Origin: Tannerella sp.
GTDB taxonomy: Bacteria > Bacteroidota > Bacteroidia > Bacteroidales > Tannerellaceae
Assembly (NCBI GenBank): GCA_031267485.1
Contig: JAIRYY010000046.1
Location: 1-15,118, forward strand
Direction: 5' to 3'
Length of the DNA: 15,118 nucleotides
A program made the translations under genes and the position numbers. Below, piece by piece: positions 1 through 6,171 of this stretch. Each line of letters starts with the position of its first letter. Position 1 is the first letter of the stretch. Under the pieces are notes generated by a model. The model was not told where the DNA came from. It did no database searches and was given only the letters and a program-made list of their open reading frames with translations.

Positions 1-2
1 GA

Positions 3-170
3 GAATCGTCTCCCGATTCCGACCGTCGCACTCCGAAACAGTAAGAATCGTCTCCCGATTCCGACCGTCGCACTCCGAAACAGTAAGAATCGTCTCCCGA
101 TTCCGACCGTCGCACTCCGAAACAGTAAGAATCGTCTCAGGATTCCGACCGTCGAGGTCGTAAACGGTGA
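3..170. repeat. 42-bp tandem repeat, about four copies
   Basis: Three near-identical 42-bp units start at 3, 45 and 87. A fourth, diverged unit starts at 129 and changes from the GTCTCCCGATT form to GTCTCAGGATT. A related single copy of the diverged form recurs at about 463-505, on the far side of the 21-bp array. The unit length is a multiple of three and one frame stays open through it, but the translation is low-complexity and has no credible start, so it is read as a minisatellite. The array runs to the left window edge, so the true copy number may be higher. Confidence 0.9.
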
Positions 171-207
171 GAATTTCGCTCCGCTCCGTCATGGCAACTC
201 CCTGTCC

Positions 208-310
208 CGTCATTGCGAGGTACGAAGCAATCCAGGCATAGGCGGCCGACTGACAACTGTCCGGGCTACACGGCCTGTGCCTGGATTGCTTCGCTCCGCT
301 CGCAATGACG
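208..310. repeat. Palindromic MITE-like element, copy 1 (inverted relative to copies 3 and 4)
   Basis: The ends are CGTCATTGCGAG on the left and CTCGCAATGACG on the right. Long imperfect arms (GAAGCAATCCAGGC / GCCTGGATTGCTTC) surround a central segment. That central segment is the reverse complement of the one in the copies at 1346-1450 and 1561-1663, so the same element is present in both orientations. No reading frame inside encodes anything recognisable. It fits a non-autonomous hairpin element or a large REP-like unit; no transposase is in the window to assign it to. Confidence 0.8.
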
Positions 311-468
311 GGGCAGGAAGTCGCAATGACGGGACAGGAAGTCGCAATAACGGGGCAGGAAGTTGCAATGACGGGACAGGAAGTCGCAATAACGGGGCAG
401 GAAGTCGCAATGACGGGACAGGGAGTCGCAATGACGGGGCTGGGAATCGCAGTGACAGGACAGGGAAT
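301..468. repeat. 21-bp tandem repeat, eight copies
   Basis: Eight consecutive 21-bp units begin with CGCAATGACG or close variants at 301, 322, 343, 364, 385, 406, 427 and 448. Units alternate GGGGCAGG and GGGACAGG, giving a 42-bp higher-order period equal to that of the array at 3-170. The unit begins with the same CGCAATGACGGG that ends the palindromic element at 208-310, so the array may have grown from that end by slippage or unequal exchange. Translations in several frames are simple heptapeptide repeats and are not considered coding. Confidence 0.9.
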
Positions 469-522
469 CGTCTCAGGATTCCGGCCGTCGCAGTCTGAAA
501 CGGAAAAAATCCTGCTCCGCTC

Positions 523-594
523 CGTCATAGCGAACGCAGTGAAGCAATCCAGTCTGTTCATACACTGGATTGCTTCACTGCGTTCGCTATGACG
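523..594. repeat. Palindromic element, copy 2 (short variant, perfect 31-bp hairpin)
   Basis: Positions 523-553 and 564-594 are perfect reverse complements around a 10-nt loop. The ends are CGTCATAGCGAACGCAG, a variant of the CGTCATTGCGAG family, and the core GAAGCAATCCAG is shared with the other copies. It lacks the ~30-bp central segment of copies 1, 3 and 4. A transcript from either strand would form a very stable hairpin, but no T-run marks it as a dedicated terminator. Confidence 0.85.
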
Positions 595-673
595 GGACAG
601 GGGTATCCCCTCTCCTTTACGTGGTCTGTCCTTTATTTCCATAAAGAAACAGCGCCCCAATAAAAGAATTAAC
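589..673. repeat. Left arm of an ~85-bp imperfect inverted repeat
   Basis: This stretch matches the reverse complement of 1240-1323. Shared blocks include ATGACGGGA, GGGGTATCC, TTTACG, TCTGT, TTTATTT, AAAGAAA, AGCGCC and a terminal TTAAC. I estimate roughly 80 percent identity by eye, with most differences C/T transitions and about three 1-nt indels. Its outer end coincides with the end of palindromic copy 2. Confidence 0.7.
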
Positions 674-718
674 TGAATTCGAACTTGGAGATATTTGTTT
701 TTTTGTAGATTTTTTTTA

Positions 719-730
719 CCCGCGCGCGGG
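719..730. other. Self-complementary CG tract followed by alternating purine-pyrimidine DNA
   Basis: CCCGCGCGCGGG at 719-730 is a perfect 12-bp palindrome. It is followed by GTGTGCGCAC and then by an alternating AT tract at about 747-761. Alternating CG/GT steps are classic Z-DNA-prone sequence. An eight-T run lies just to the left at 711-718. No gene or regulatory role can be assigned from sequence. Confidence 0.6.
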
Positions 731-769
731 TGTGCGCACTTTACATTAATATATATTATATACGCCTGC

Positions 770-831
<62 letters not shown>

Positions 832-1017
832 AGACCGTGCCAAAGCAGGCTGAAACAGCGATTCCCGGAGAATTTATTTAAGGTATTCAGGAAAGAAAAC
901 AGCAGGCAAACAGCGGCATTTCCGTCTCCGGGAAAACCGTCGTTTTTAAGTACCGATCGTCTTATGTATTTCTCTCCGTCTCTCATAGTTAATTTGTGTG
1001 TTTCATAAATATGGGGA

Positions 1018-1098
1018 CAAAGATAAAGGGTTTATTTCAATTTATTACTATACAAAATCGATATTCTATTGAACAATATCGGCATAATTCAAATTTTA
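1018..1098 (-). promoter_or_regulatory. Orphan promoter/operator module, second copy of the GH36-gene promoter
   Basis: Aligned without gaps to 6049-6129, 73 of 81 positions are identical, and the inner 51 bp (1048-1098) carry a single difference. On the minus strand it contains a Bacteroidota -7 element TATCTTTG (CAAAGATA at 1018-1025). A TTTG lies 27 bp further upstream, which is longer than the usual -33/-7 spacing. About 48 bp upstream of the -7 lies a perfect dyad, CGATATT at 1059-1065 and AATATCG at 1075-1081, placed like an activator site. Downstream (leftward) I see no recognisable gene, only a short low-complexity frame and the (TC)n tract. It may be a duplicated promoter, a remnant of a deleted gene, or the start of a non-coding transcript. 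Confidence 0.65.
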
Positions 1099-1239
1099 GC
1101 CCTCGCGCACCGCCAAATATAGTTAAAAATCGTATTTCCGGAGTCCTCCGCACCTTATCATGAAACCGAAACAGCCCATCAATTAACCCGAGTTTTTTGG
1201 ATAAGCAAACTTACATATATATAATATGCATTTTGGATG

Positions 1240-1323
1240 GTTAATTTTTCTTGAGGCGCTATTTCTTTCTGAAAATAAAAAAACAGACAGCGTAAAAGAA
1301 AGTGGATACCCCCTTCCCGTCAT
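1240..1323. repeat. Right arm of the ~85-bp imperfect inverted repeat
   Basis: This is the reverse-complement partner of 589-673. Together the two arms delimit a segment of about 735 bp that holds the CG palindrome, the (TC)n microsatellite and the orphan promoter. Its outer end merges into a partial end of the palindromic element (CGTCATTTGCGAG at 1318-1330), mirroring the left arm, which abuts palindromic copy 2. Confidence 0.7.
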
Positions 1324-1345
1324 TTGCGAGCAGCATCCCCCACCT

Positions 1346-1450
1346 CGTCTTTGCGAGCGGAGCGAAGCAATCTAAGCACAGGCCGTGCAACCCGGACGGT
1401 CGTCAGGCGGCCGCCTGTGCCTGGATTGCTTCGTGCCTCGCAATATGACG
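1346..1450. repeat. Palindromic MITE-like element, copy 3
   Basis: This copy starts CGTCTTTGCGAGCGGAGCG and ends CCTCGCAATATGACG. The arms GAAGCAATC and GATTGCTTC flank a central segment with CCGGACGG, the same orientation as copy 4 at 1561-1663 and opposite to copy 1 at 208-310. It is slightly decayed relative to copy 4, with an extra TA in the right end and TCTAAGCAC in place of TCCAGGCAC in the left arm. Between copies 3 and 4 lie further fragments of the left end, for example around 1523-1534 and 1538-1551. Confidence 0.8.
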
Positions 1451-1560
1451 GGGGCGGGAGGGAGGTTTTCAAGCGGATATGTCGCCCTGTCCGTCATTTC
1501 TCGCCCCATTATCTTTGCGAACAGCATCCTCCCCCCCGTCCTTGCGAGCATCCGCCACCC

Positions 1561-1663
1561 CGTCATTGCGAGCGGAGCGAAGCAATCCAGGCACAGGCCG
1601 TGCAGCCCGGACGGTCGTCAGGCAGCCGCCTGTGCCTGGATTGCTTCGTGCCTCGCAATGACG
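1561..1663. repeat. Palindromic MITE-like element, copy 4 (best preserved)
   Basis: The ends are CGTCATTGCGAG and CTCGCAATGACG. The long arms pair over AGCAATCCAGGCACAGGC with GCCTGTGCCTGGATTGCT. The centre (GTGCAGCCCGGACGG...) matches copy 3 directly and copy 1 in reverse complement. Length is 103 bp. Short frames running through it only reflect the lack of stop codons in GC-rich repeat DNA. Confidence 0.85.
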
Positions 1664-1740
1664 GGATGGGGGACGCCGGGTCACATCTGCCGCTTGCCTG
1701 CACAAAATGTTATAAAGCCAGGATTCCCCTTCCGGAAAAA

Positions 1741-1787
1741 CCTCATTACCTCATTCTTTATGATAGCAGAATAATGAGGTAATGAGG
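1741..1787 (-). other. 15-bp perfect hairpin 3' of the GH78-like gene
   Basis: CCTCATTACCTCATT at 1741-1755 pairs perfectly with AATGAGGTAATGAGG at 1773-1787 around a 17-nt loop. It lies about 60 nt beyond the stop codon of the leftward GH78-like gene, so it could stabilise or end that mRNA. No clear T-run follows on the minus strand, so it is not called a terminator. The arm is itself a direct repeat of CCTCATTA/CCTCATT. Confidence 0.55.
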
Positions 1788-1847
1788 TCAGCGGATAAAT
1801 ATTGAGAGGCGGATGGATTCGGACATGCCGGAAATTACCCGGTCAAA

Positions 1848-3752
1848 TTAATTCAGTACCGTTATTTTTTTGCTCGATGCCTGCATCGTAAACCATGCCT
1901 TTCCGTTTGCAACCCTGTCGGGGGTAACTTTCCTGCTGTCGATCAGGTATTTTTTGCCCTGAGGCAACACTACCGTCACCGAACGGCACGCCCGGGGCGC
2001 ATCGAACTGCAGTTCCGTCGTTTTGCCGTCGGTTTTCCATTCCGCGCTGACCGCGCCCAGCGGCGTGGCGGCCGTTCCTTTCGCCCATTGAAGGTCAACC
2101 ATGTTCGGCTCGATTCGTACATCCCTGAAGCCGGGCGATTCGGGCTGTATCCCGATGATTTCGCTCAACAGCCATTGAGCCGGCCCCGCGCCCGACGGCT
2201 GAATCAGGCTCAAACCGCTCCACGCCATCCGGGGGAATTGAGGCGGCAATGCTCCCACGGAATGTTGGATGGTCGGATGCCATTCTTCCCACGTGGAAGT
2301 TGCGCCGGCCTGTATCATCGTACCCCAGTAGTCGCGTATCATCTCGAGGGCTTTGTCCTGTTTCCCGATCTGCGTAAGCGCCTGCAGGATGTAAAAACCG
2401 AAGTAGGGCGTGCCGGTGCAGCGCTGCGCACGGTCGGCGTATACTTTTTCATAGACCCGCCGCAGGTCGTCGCCCTCCAGCATTTTGCCGCGGACGAGGT
2501 TCGTCAGGGCATGGATGTCATACTTTTCGTACCAGTCCGGATTGCTTTCCTTCCATTTGGCGGTGTATTCGTCGGCTTTGGCGGTCAGCTTGTCCGCTGC
2601 CGCGCGGTTTCCGAGGATCAGCGCCACTTCGGCCGCCTCCCGGCACACCTGAATGTATTTTGCAAAGAATGCGGCCTTTTCCTGAACGGCTACTTCCGCA
2701 ACACGCTCGTCCCAGTCGACAAAATACCATCCCTTTTTGGGATTGAGATACGGGTCAAAATCTTTCGTCATCGACAGGATGTCATCCAGCCGCTTCACGA
2801 AATAATCCGAATCGCCGCTCACCCAGAAATAGTCTGTCTCGGCAAGCGCCCAGTCCAGTGTGTAGGGAATGACGGTTTGCTGCACCGGTACAGGCCGGAC
2901 GCCGACGGGTACAAACCGCTCGTTTGCCCGGCGGATCAGCTCGTATTCGCCGAACACATATTCCACCGCTTTCTGAATCACCCTCGAATCGCCGGCCCAG
3001 GGATGCCGGTCGACACGGTCCATGCACAGGGTTTGCAGTATCGACTGCGGCGCGGGGTCATTGCCATCGGGCTGCCCCATGATAGCATGCGCCGAGTAGG
3101 CGCACATCTCCCAGATACGGTTCAGCATCCCGTCGTTACATTCAAAATTGCCGATGTAACGGCTCGGACGCACCTGATATATGCCGTTCAGTCCGTACAG
3201 CGTGAACGGTTCGGCAACGTTCTCGAAGCGAATCCAGACATACCTCATCCCCGCCCATCCGGCATGGTTTATCTGCGGCCTGAACTTCTTTTTCGCGCCG
3301 TCGGGAGAAACGTTCGCCGTGTATTTCTGCTTGGGCTGCATCGCTTCGCCCGTCTCAAATCCGATGTCGACGCCGGCAGACGGGTTGGCTTCAAATTCGA
3401 GAGTGCCCGGAAGAGTGCGTCCCAGGTCGACAAAGAGAATCACGGTGTGACCTTTCCGGATCGGTTTTATGGTCAGCGTGCCGTCGGGATTGTACTGCGG
3501 ATGTATCTGAAAGTAGTCGGCGCTATTGCTCCGGTCGCCTTCGGAAATGTAGAGGACGTATGCCGGGTCGACGGGTATGTATTCCAGCCGGTCTTCATAG
3601 ATGGCAGGAGCATCCCATTGCCTGTTACGCGCAGGGTCTAAAGCGCCTGCTTCCCAATACTGAGTAAAAAATCGCGGCTCGTAAGCCGTCTGTGCGATTG
3701 CGGCGGCAGCGTGCAGCAACAGCGCGGCAATCAGGATAACTGTTTTCTTCAT
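1848..3752 (-). CDS. Exported GH78-like (alpha-L-rhamnosidase-related) glycoside hydrolase
   Basis: This 634-residue protein probably hydrolyses terminal rhamnose-like sugars outside the cytoplasm. A signal peptide covers residues 1-21 (hydrophobic stretch ending AAAAIAQ, no lipobox). A beta-sandwich region is inferred to about residue 200, followed by an (alpha/alpha)6-barrel-like region. The family signature is recognisable at 243-255 as CMDRVDRHPWAGD, aligned with the usual C-P-x-R-D-E-R-x-G-W-x-G-D. Here the general-acid Glu position holds Asp248, while Trp252 and Asp255 are kept. The C-terminal family block is present: TSTWEEW (Glu489, candidate base), GIQPESPGF at 534-542 and the WAKGT...G.V..EWK stretch at 556-573. 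It is shorter than many GH78 enzymes, which carry extra domains. It follows the GH36-like gene in the same direction after 410 bp of repeat-rich DNA, so co-transcription is possible but uncertain. Substrate cannot be assigned. Confidence 0.8.
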   Translation of the reverse strand: MKKTVILIAALLLHAAAAIAQTAYEPRFFTQYWEAGALDPARNRQWDAPAIYEDRLEYIPVDPAYVLYISEGDRSNSADYFQIHPQYNPDGTLTIKPIRKGHTVILFVDLGRTLPGTLEFEANPSAGVDIGFETGEAMQPKQKYTANVSPDGAKKKFRPQINHAGWAGMRYVWIRFENVAEPFTLYGLNGIYQVRPSRYIGNFECNDGMLNRIWEMCAYSAHAIMGQPDGNDPAPQSILQTLCMDRVDRHPWAGDSRVIQKAVEYVFGEYELIRRANERFVPVGVRPVPVQQTVIPYTLDWALAETDYFWVSGDSDYFVKRLDDILSMTKDFDPYLNPKKGWYFVDWDERVAEVAVQEKAAFFAKYIQVCREAAEVALILGNRAAADKLTAKADEYTAKWKESNPDWYEKYDIHALTNLVRGKMLEGDDLRRVYEKVYADRAQRCTGTPYFGFYILQALTQIGKQDKALEMIRDYWGTMIQAGATSTWEEWHPTIQHSVGALPPQFPRMAWSGLSLIQPSGAGPAQWLLSEIIGIQPESPGFRDVRIEPNMVDLQWAKGTAATPLGAVSAEWKTDGKTTELQFDAPRACRSVTVVLPQGKKYLIDSRKVTPDRVANGKAWFTMQASSKKITVLN

Positions 3753-3763
3753 AGCGTTATTAA

Positions 3764-3881
3764 TTAATGATTAGTGAATTAATGATTAGTGATTAGTGAA
3801 TTAGTGATGTTTTTAATGATTAGTGAATTAGTGATTAATGATTAGTGATGTTTTTAATGAATTAGTGAATTAGTGATTAAT
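3764..3881. repeat. Low-complexity array of ATTAGTGA/ATTAATGA units
   Basis: The leader of the GH78-like gene consists of many irregular copies of the octamers ATTAGTGA and ATTAATGA. A GATGTTTTTAATGA block occurs twice, 41 bp apart (3806 and 3847). The same motif reappears inverted at 4131-4161. Positions 3786-3808 and 4139-4161 are a perfect 23-bp inverted repeat. The array begins within about 12 nt of the start codon, so length changes would alter the 5' untranslated region without touching the protein. Confidence 0.85.
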
Positions 3882-4010
3882 GTTTTCGTGAAGACGTGAT
3901 ACATCGCGTCTCTACTTTCAGGATTAACGATTAATAATCGGATTGAACATTATATACTTCACACAGCATGGTTATGTGCATTGCTTTTCAGTCATTGCGG
4001 CCTCCCTCCC

Positions 4011-4085
4011 CGTCATTGCGAGCGTAGCGAAGCAATCCAGGCCCAGGCGACGGCCTGGATTGCTTCACTGCGTTCGCAAATGACG
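4011..4085. repeat. Palindromic element, copy 5 (short variant) between the GH36-like and GH78-like genes
   Basis: The left arm runs CGTCATTGCGAGCGTAGCG and the right arm CGTTCGCAAATGACG, with GAAGCAATCCAGGCC and GGCCTGGATTGCTTC forming the inner stem. The arms differ at a few stem positions because one resembles copy 4 and the other copy 2. It sits at the apex of a larger imperfect palindrome: TATACTTCA and GTGCATTG blocks flank it in inverted order (left about 3950-3992, right about 4090-4125), and outside these lie the inverted ATTAGTGA arrays. The 3753-4162 gap holds only these repeats and no gene. A minus-strand TATTTTTG at 4101-4108 matches a -7 consensus but has no -33 partner. Confidence 0.8.
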
Positions 4086-4130
4086 GGGAAATACAATGCA
4101 CAAAAATATCCCATATGAAGTATAATCATT

Positions 4131-4161
4131 AATCACTAATCACTAATTCACTAATCACTAA
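4131..4161. repeat. Inverted partner of the ATTAGTGA array
   Basis: Copies of TCACTAAT directly follow the stop codon of the GH36-like gene. Positions 4139-4161 are the exact reverse complement of 3786-3808 (23 bp). Confidence 0.8.
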
Positions 4162-4162
4162 G

Positions 4163-6007
4163 TTACCGTTTTCTTATCCACAATGCCGAACTGTTGCGGT
4201 TCAGGGTGATTCTGTATCCGTCCTTTTCCCTGCTCATGCGGGCGTTGCCGTTGTTGAGCAGCAGCGTCCATTTACCCGGTGCATCGGGTATTTTCAGGAA
4301 CTGGCTGTCGTCGCCCTCCATGCGGAACACGAACAGCATCTGGGCTTCGCCCTGTCCGTCGCCAAAGACTACCGCATCCCATTCATCCTCGTTTCGCGGC
4401 TGCGGCAGGGGAAACGAGACGGGCTGTTCCTTGTACTTCCGGATTTGCTTGAATACTTCCACGTGCTTTTTGGCCAGAGCCACTGCCTGTGGACTCCATT
4501 GGGCGATGTCGCCATTGAACGTCAGAATGCCCGGCATCCGGCTCAGGAAATTGTGTCCGAAAGCCTCGCTGTCGCCCGACCCCCTGTGCACCCGGACGGC
4601 CAGGTTCAGGTATTGCGCCGGCCACACGCGAAGTGCGCCGGTTTGGTTGTAGCGGCAGACATCCGGGTCGCCGGTATGGTCGCTCAGCCAGGTGCCGTGG
4701 CTCATTTTCGCCATGTTCAGGTCTAAACGCGTACCGCCGCCCTGACATCCTTCGAGATAGAAATCCGGATGTTCGCGCAGCAGTCCGCCGTACAGCTTCT
4801 TCATGGCAGCCTGACTCAGGAGAGCGTCTTTCCCGTTCGGCAGGTTAGCGCCTTCGAGCCGCATCCAGCGGATATGCCAGTCATTGATCCAGTGTTGCAG
4901 TGTTTCCTGATGACGTTTCATCACCCAGGGCTCTTGAAAGTGCGTCATCTCCTTCGCAATCTCGTTCGAGTTCCAAAGCCCGAACAGCATGCCTTTGGAA
5001 CGGACGTATTCGGACAGTTCTTCCATCCCGTTCGGAAATTTCTTTTTGTCCAGCTCCGAGCCTCCCCAGACAGGCGTTGCCCATCCGCAGTCGACAACGA
5101 AATATTCACAGCCGATTTCCGCCGCCCGGTCGGCCTGACGTTTCATCTCATTGACGTCAAAGTCTTCGTGAATCCCAAACCAGTGGTCGTAGGATACGGG
5201 CGAGGTGGACGGCGAATCCTTGAGCGGCGGACGGATTTCGTCGAGGATGTAGCGATGCAGGTCGGCCGTAAAACTGTCCCACGCGCCGCGGGAATAAATC
5301 AGATGCACGGCGGGTATTTCGAGCGTTTCGCCGGGTTTCACCGAGATATTGTTCAGCTTGTAATCGCCCAGGATATGAAAATCCGCGTGCTGCATCGGTT
5401 CGCTGTAAGTGTGCTTTGTCCACTGAGCCGTGATCTGCCAGGACGCGCTCCATTCGAGCAGCGCCGTGAAGCCCACTTTTTCCTTCCCGTCGGCGAGGGC
5501 AAACTGAATCAGAGGAACGTTGTCGTAAGCCGACTGTCCGCCGTAGGTAAGCGGCTTGCAGTGGTCGTTGGTCATAAAGCGTTCTTCGTTGACGCGGAAA
5601 GCGCGCGGCGGATACGTGGCGTCGTAGTGATAGCTGCCCGTGACGTGTCTCACCTGCGGTTTATCGACGGCATAATCACCCAGGGTAATGATCTGACTGA
5701 GCGGCATGACCGTCACATTCTCGACGGGCGCCGTCCCCCGGTTGCTGACGGTCATACTCCACCGCTTACCGGGAAGCGTGGCCAGCGGTTCGACGGTCAG
5801 AACGGCCTCAAAGCCGCCCTGCCTGGCAACAAAGGTATTGCCGCTTTTTTCAAACGTCAGGGTTTCTTTTCCGATTTGCACCATTGCCGGCGCCTCATTT
5901 GCCAGCCGCTCGGAAATACATTTAATACTTTGTGATTTAACCGGCATACCGGTCATACAAAGGATGGACAGGCATATACCCGTCCGGATACGAATTAATT
6001 TTTCCAT
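4163..6007 (-). CDS. Exported GH36/melibiase-like glycoside hydrolase with an atypical active site
   Basis: This 614-residue protein starts at MEKL (6007). The frame stays open further upstream to 6142, but that extension crosses the promoter at 6049-6129 and would place a signal peptide deep inside the protein; MMRNMEKL (6019 or 6016) is a possible alternative. Residues 1-26 look like a signal peptide. An N-terminal beta domain precedes a TIM barrel of clan GH-D. VVDCGW (Asp306) and LFGLW (341-345) are typical, as are EGCQGGGTRLDL (419-430) and WLSDHTGD, whose Asp443 fits the acid/base. At the nucleophile position, normally LKWD, the sequence reads IRWM, so Met382 replaces the catalytic Asp. 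The family usually removes alpha-galactosyl residues, but this protein may be inactive, use another residue such as Glu385, or act on something else. It lies directly downstream of the ECF sigma gene and has its own promoter. Confidence 0.8.
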   Translation of the reverse strand: MEKLIRIRTGICLSILCMTGMPVKSQSIKCISERLANEAPAMVQIGKETLTFEKSGNTFVARQGGFEAVLTVEPLATLPGKRWSMTVSNRGTAPVENVTVMPLSQIITLGDYAVDKPQVRHVTGSYHYDATYPPRAFRVNEERFMTNDHCKPLTYGGQSAYDNVPLIQFALADGKEKVGFTALLEWSASWQITAQWTKHTYSEPMQHADFHILGDYKLNNISVKPGETLEIPAVHLIYSRGAWDSFTADLHRYILDEIRPPLKDSPSTSPVSYDHWFGIHEDFDVNEMKRQADRAAEIGCEYFVVDCGWATPVWGGSELDKKKFPNGMEELSEYVRSKGMLFGLWNSNEIAKEMTHFQEPWVMKRHQETLQHWINDWHIRWMRLEGANLPNGKDALLSQAAMKKLYGGLLREHPDFYLEGCQGGGTRLDLNMAKMSHGTWLSDHTGDPDVCRYNQTGALRVWPAQYLNLAVRVHRGSGDSEAFGHNFLSRMPGILTFNGDIAQWSPQAVALAKKHVEVFKQIRKYKEQPVSFPLPQPRNEDEWDAVVFGDGQGEAQMLFVFRMEGDDSQFLKIPDAPGKWTLLLNNGNARMSREKDGYRITLNRNSSALWIRKR

Positions 6008-6048
6008 GTTTCTCATCATTAAATAAAATTGAATTAAAAAATACGCGG

Positions 6049-6129
6049 CAAAGATAACGGGTCTGTTCCGGTTTATTGCTATACAAAATCGATATTCTAT
6101 TGAACAATACCGGCATAATTCAAATTTTA
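6049..6129 (-). promoter_or_regulatory. Promoter/operator module of the GH36-like gene
   Basis: On the minus strand a -7 element TATCTTTG (6049-6056) lies 41 nt before the preferred start codon at 6007. TTTG occurs 27 bp upstream of the -7, longer than the usual 19-23 bp, so the -33 match is poor and activation by a bound regulator is plausible. A near-dyad, CGATATT at 6090-6096 and AATACCG at 6106-6112, lies about 48 bp upstream of the -7 with one mismatch. The whole 81-bp block recurs at 1018-1098, where the dyad is perfect. The module begins within about 45 nt of the stop codon of the ECF sigma gene. Confidence 0.7.
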
Positions 6130-6171
6130 AGCCTCCACACACCTTTTTTTTTCAAAATATCTGCCGTTTTT

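Noticed and set aside
3..468. CRISPR array
   Set aside because: Units are contiguous with no unique spacers between them, and no cas gene is present.
1..498. Open frame from the left edge through both tandem arrays
   Set aside because: Openness follows from stop-free repeat units whose lengths are multiples of three; the peptide is low-complexity and crosses a palindromic element.
719..730. Terminator at the CG palindrome with the adjacent T-run
   Set aside because: The palindrome has no loop and the T-run precedes it in the rightward direction; in the leftward direction it is an A-run, so neither strand fits an intrinsic terminator.
1324..1782. 152-residue rightward frame and its overlapping alternatives
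   Set aside because: They run through palindromic copies 3 and 4; peptides such as ERSEAIQ and VPRNDG are typical translations of these repeats in GC-rich genomes.
2088..3641. 517-residue rightward frame
   Set aside because: It is antisense to the GH78-like gene, which has a signal peptide and family motifs; long antisense frames are expected in GC-rich coding DNA.
3892..3911. Hairpin AGACGTGA-TACA-TCGCGTCT upstream of the GH78-like gene
   Set aside because: Only 8 bp with a wobble, no T-run and no partner copy in the window; too weak to list as a feature, though it resembles GAGACGCGA-type repeats known from several genomes.
6008..6142. 45-residue N-terminal extension of the GH36-like protein
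   Set aside because: It would translate the promoter module shared with 1018-1098 and displace the signal peptide; the start at 6007 is preferred.
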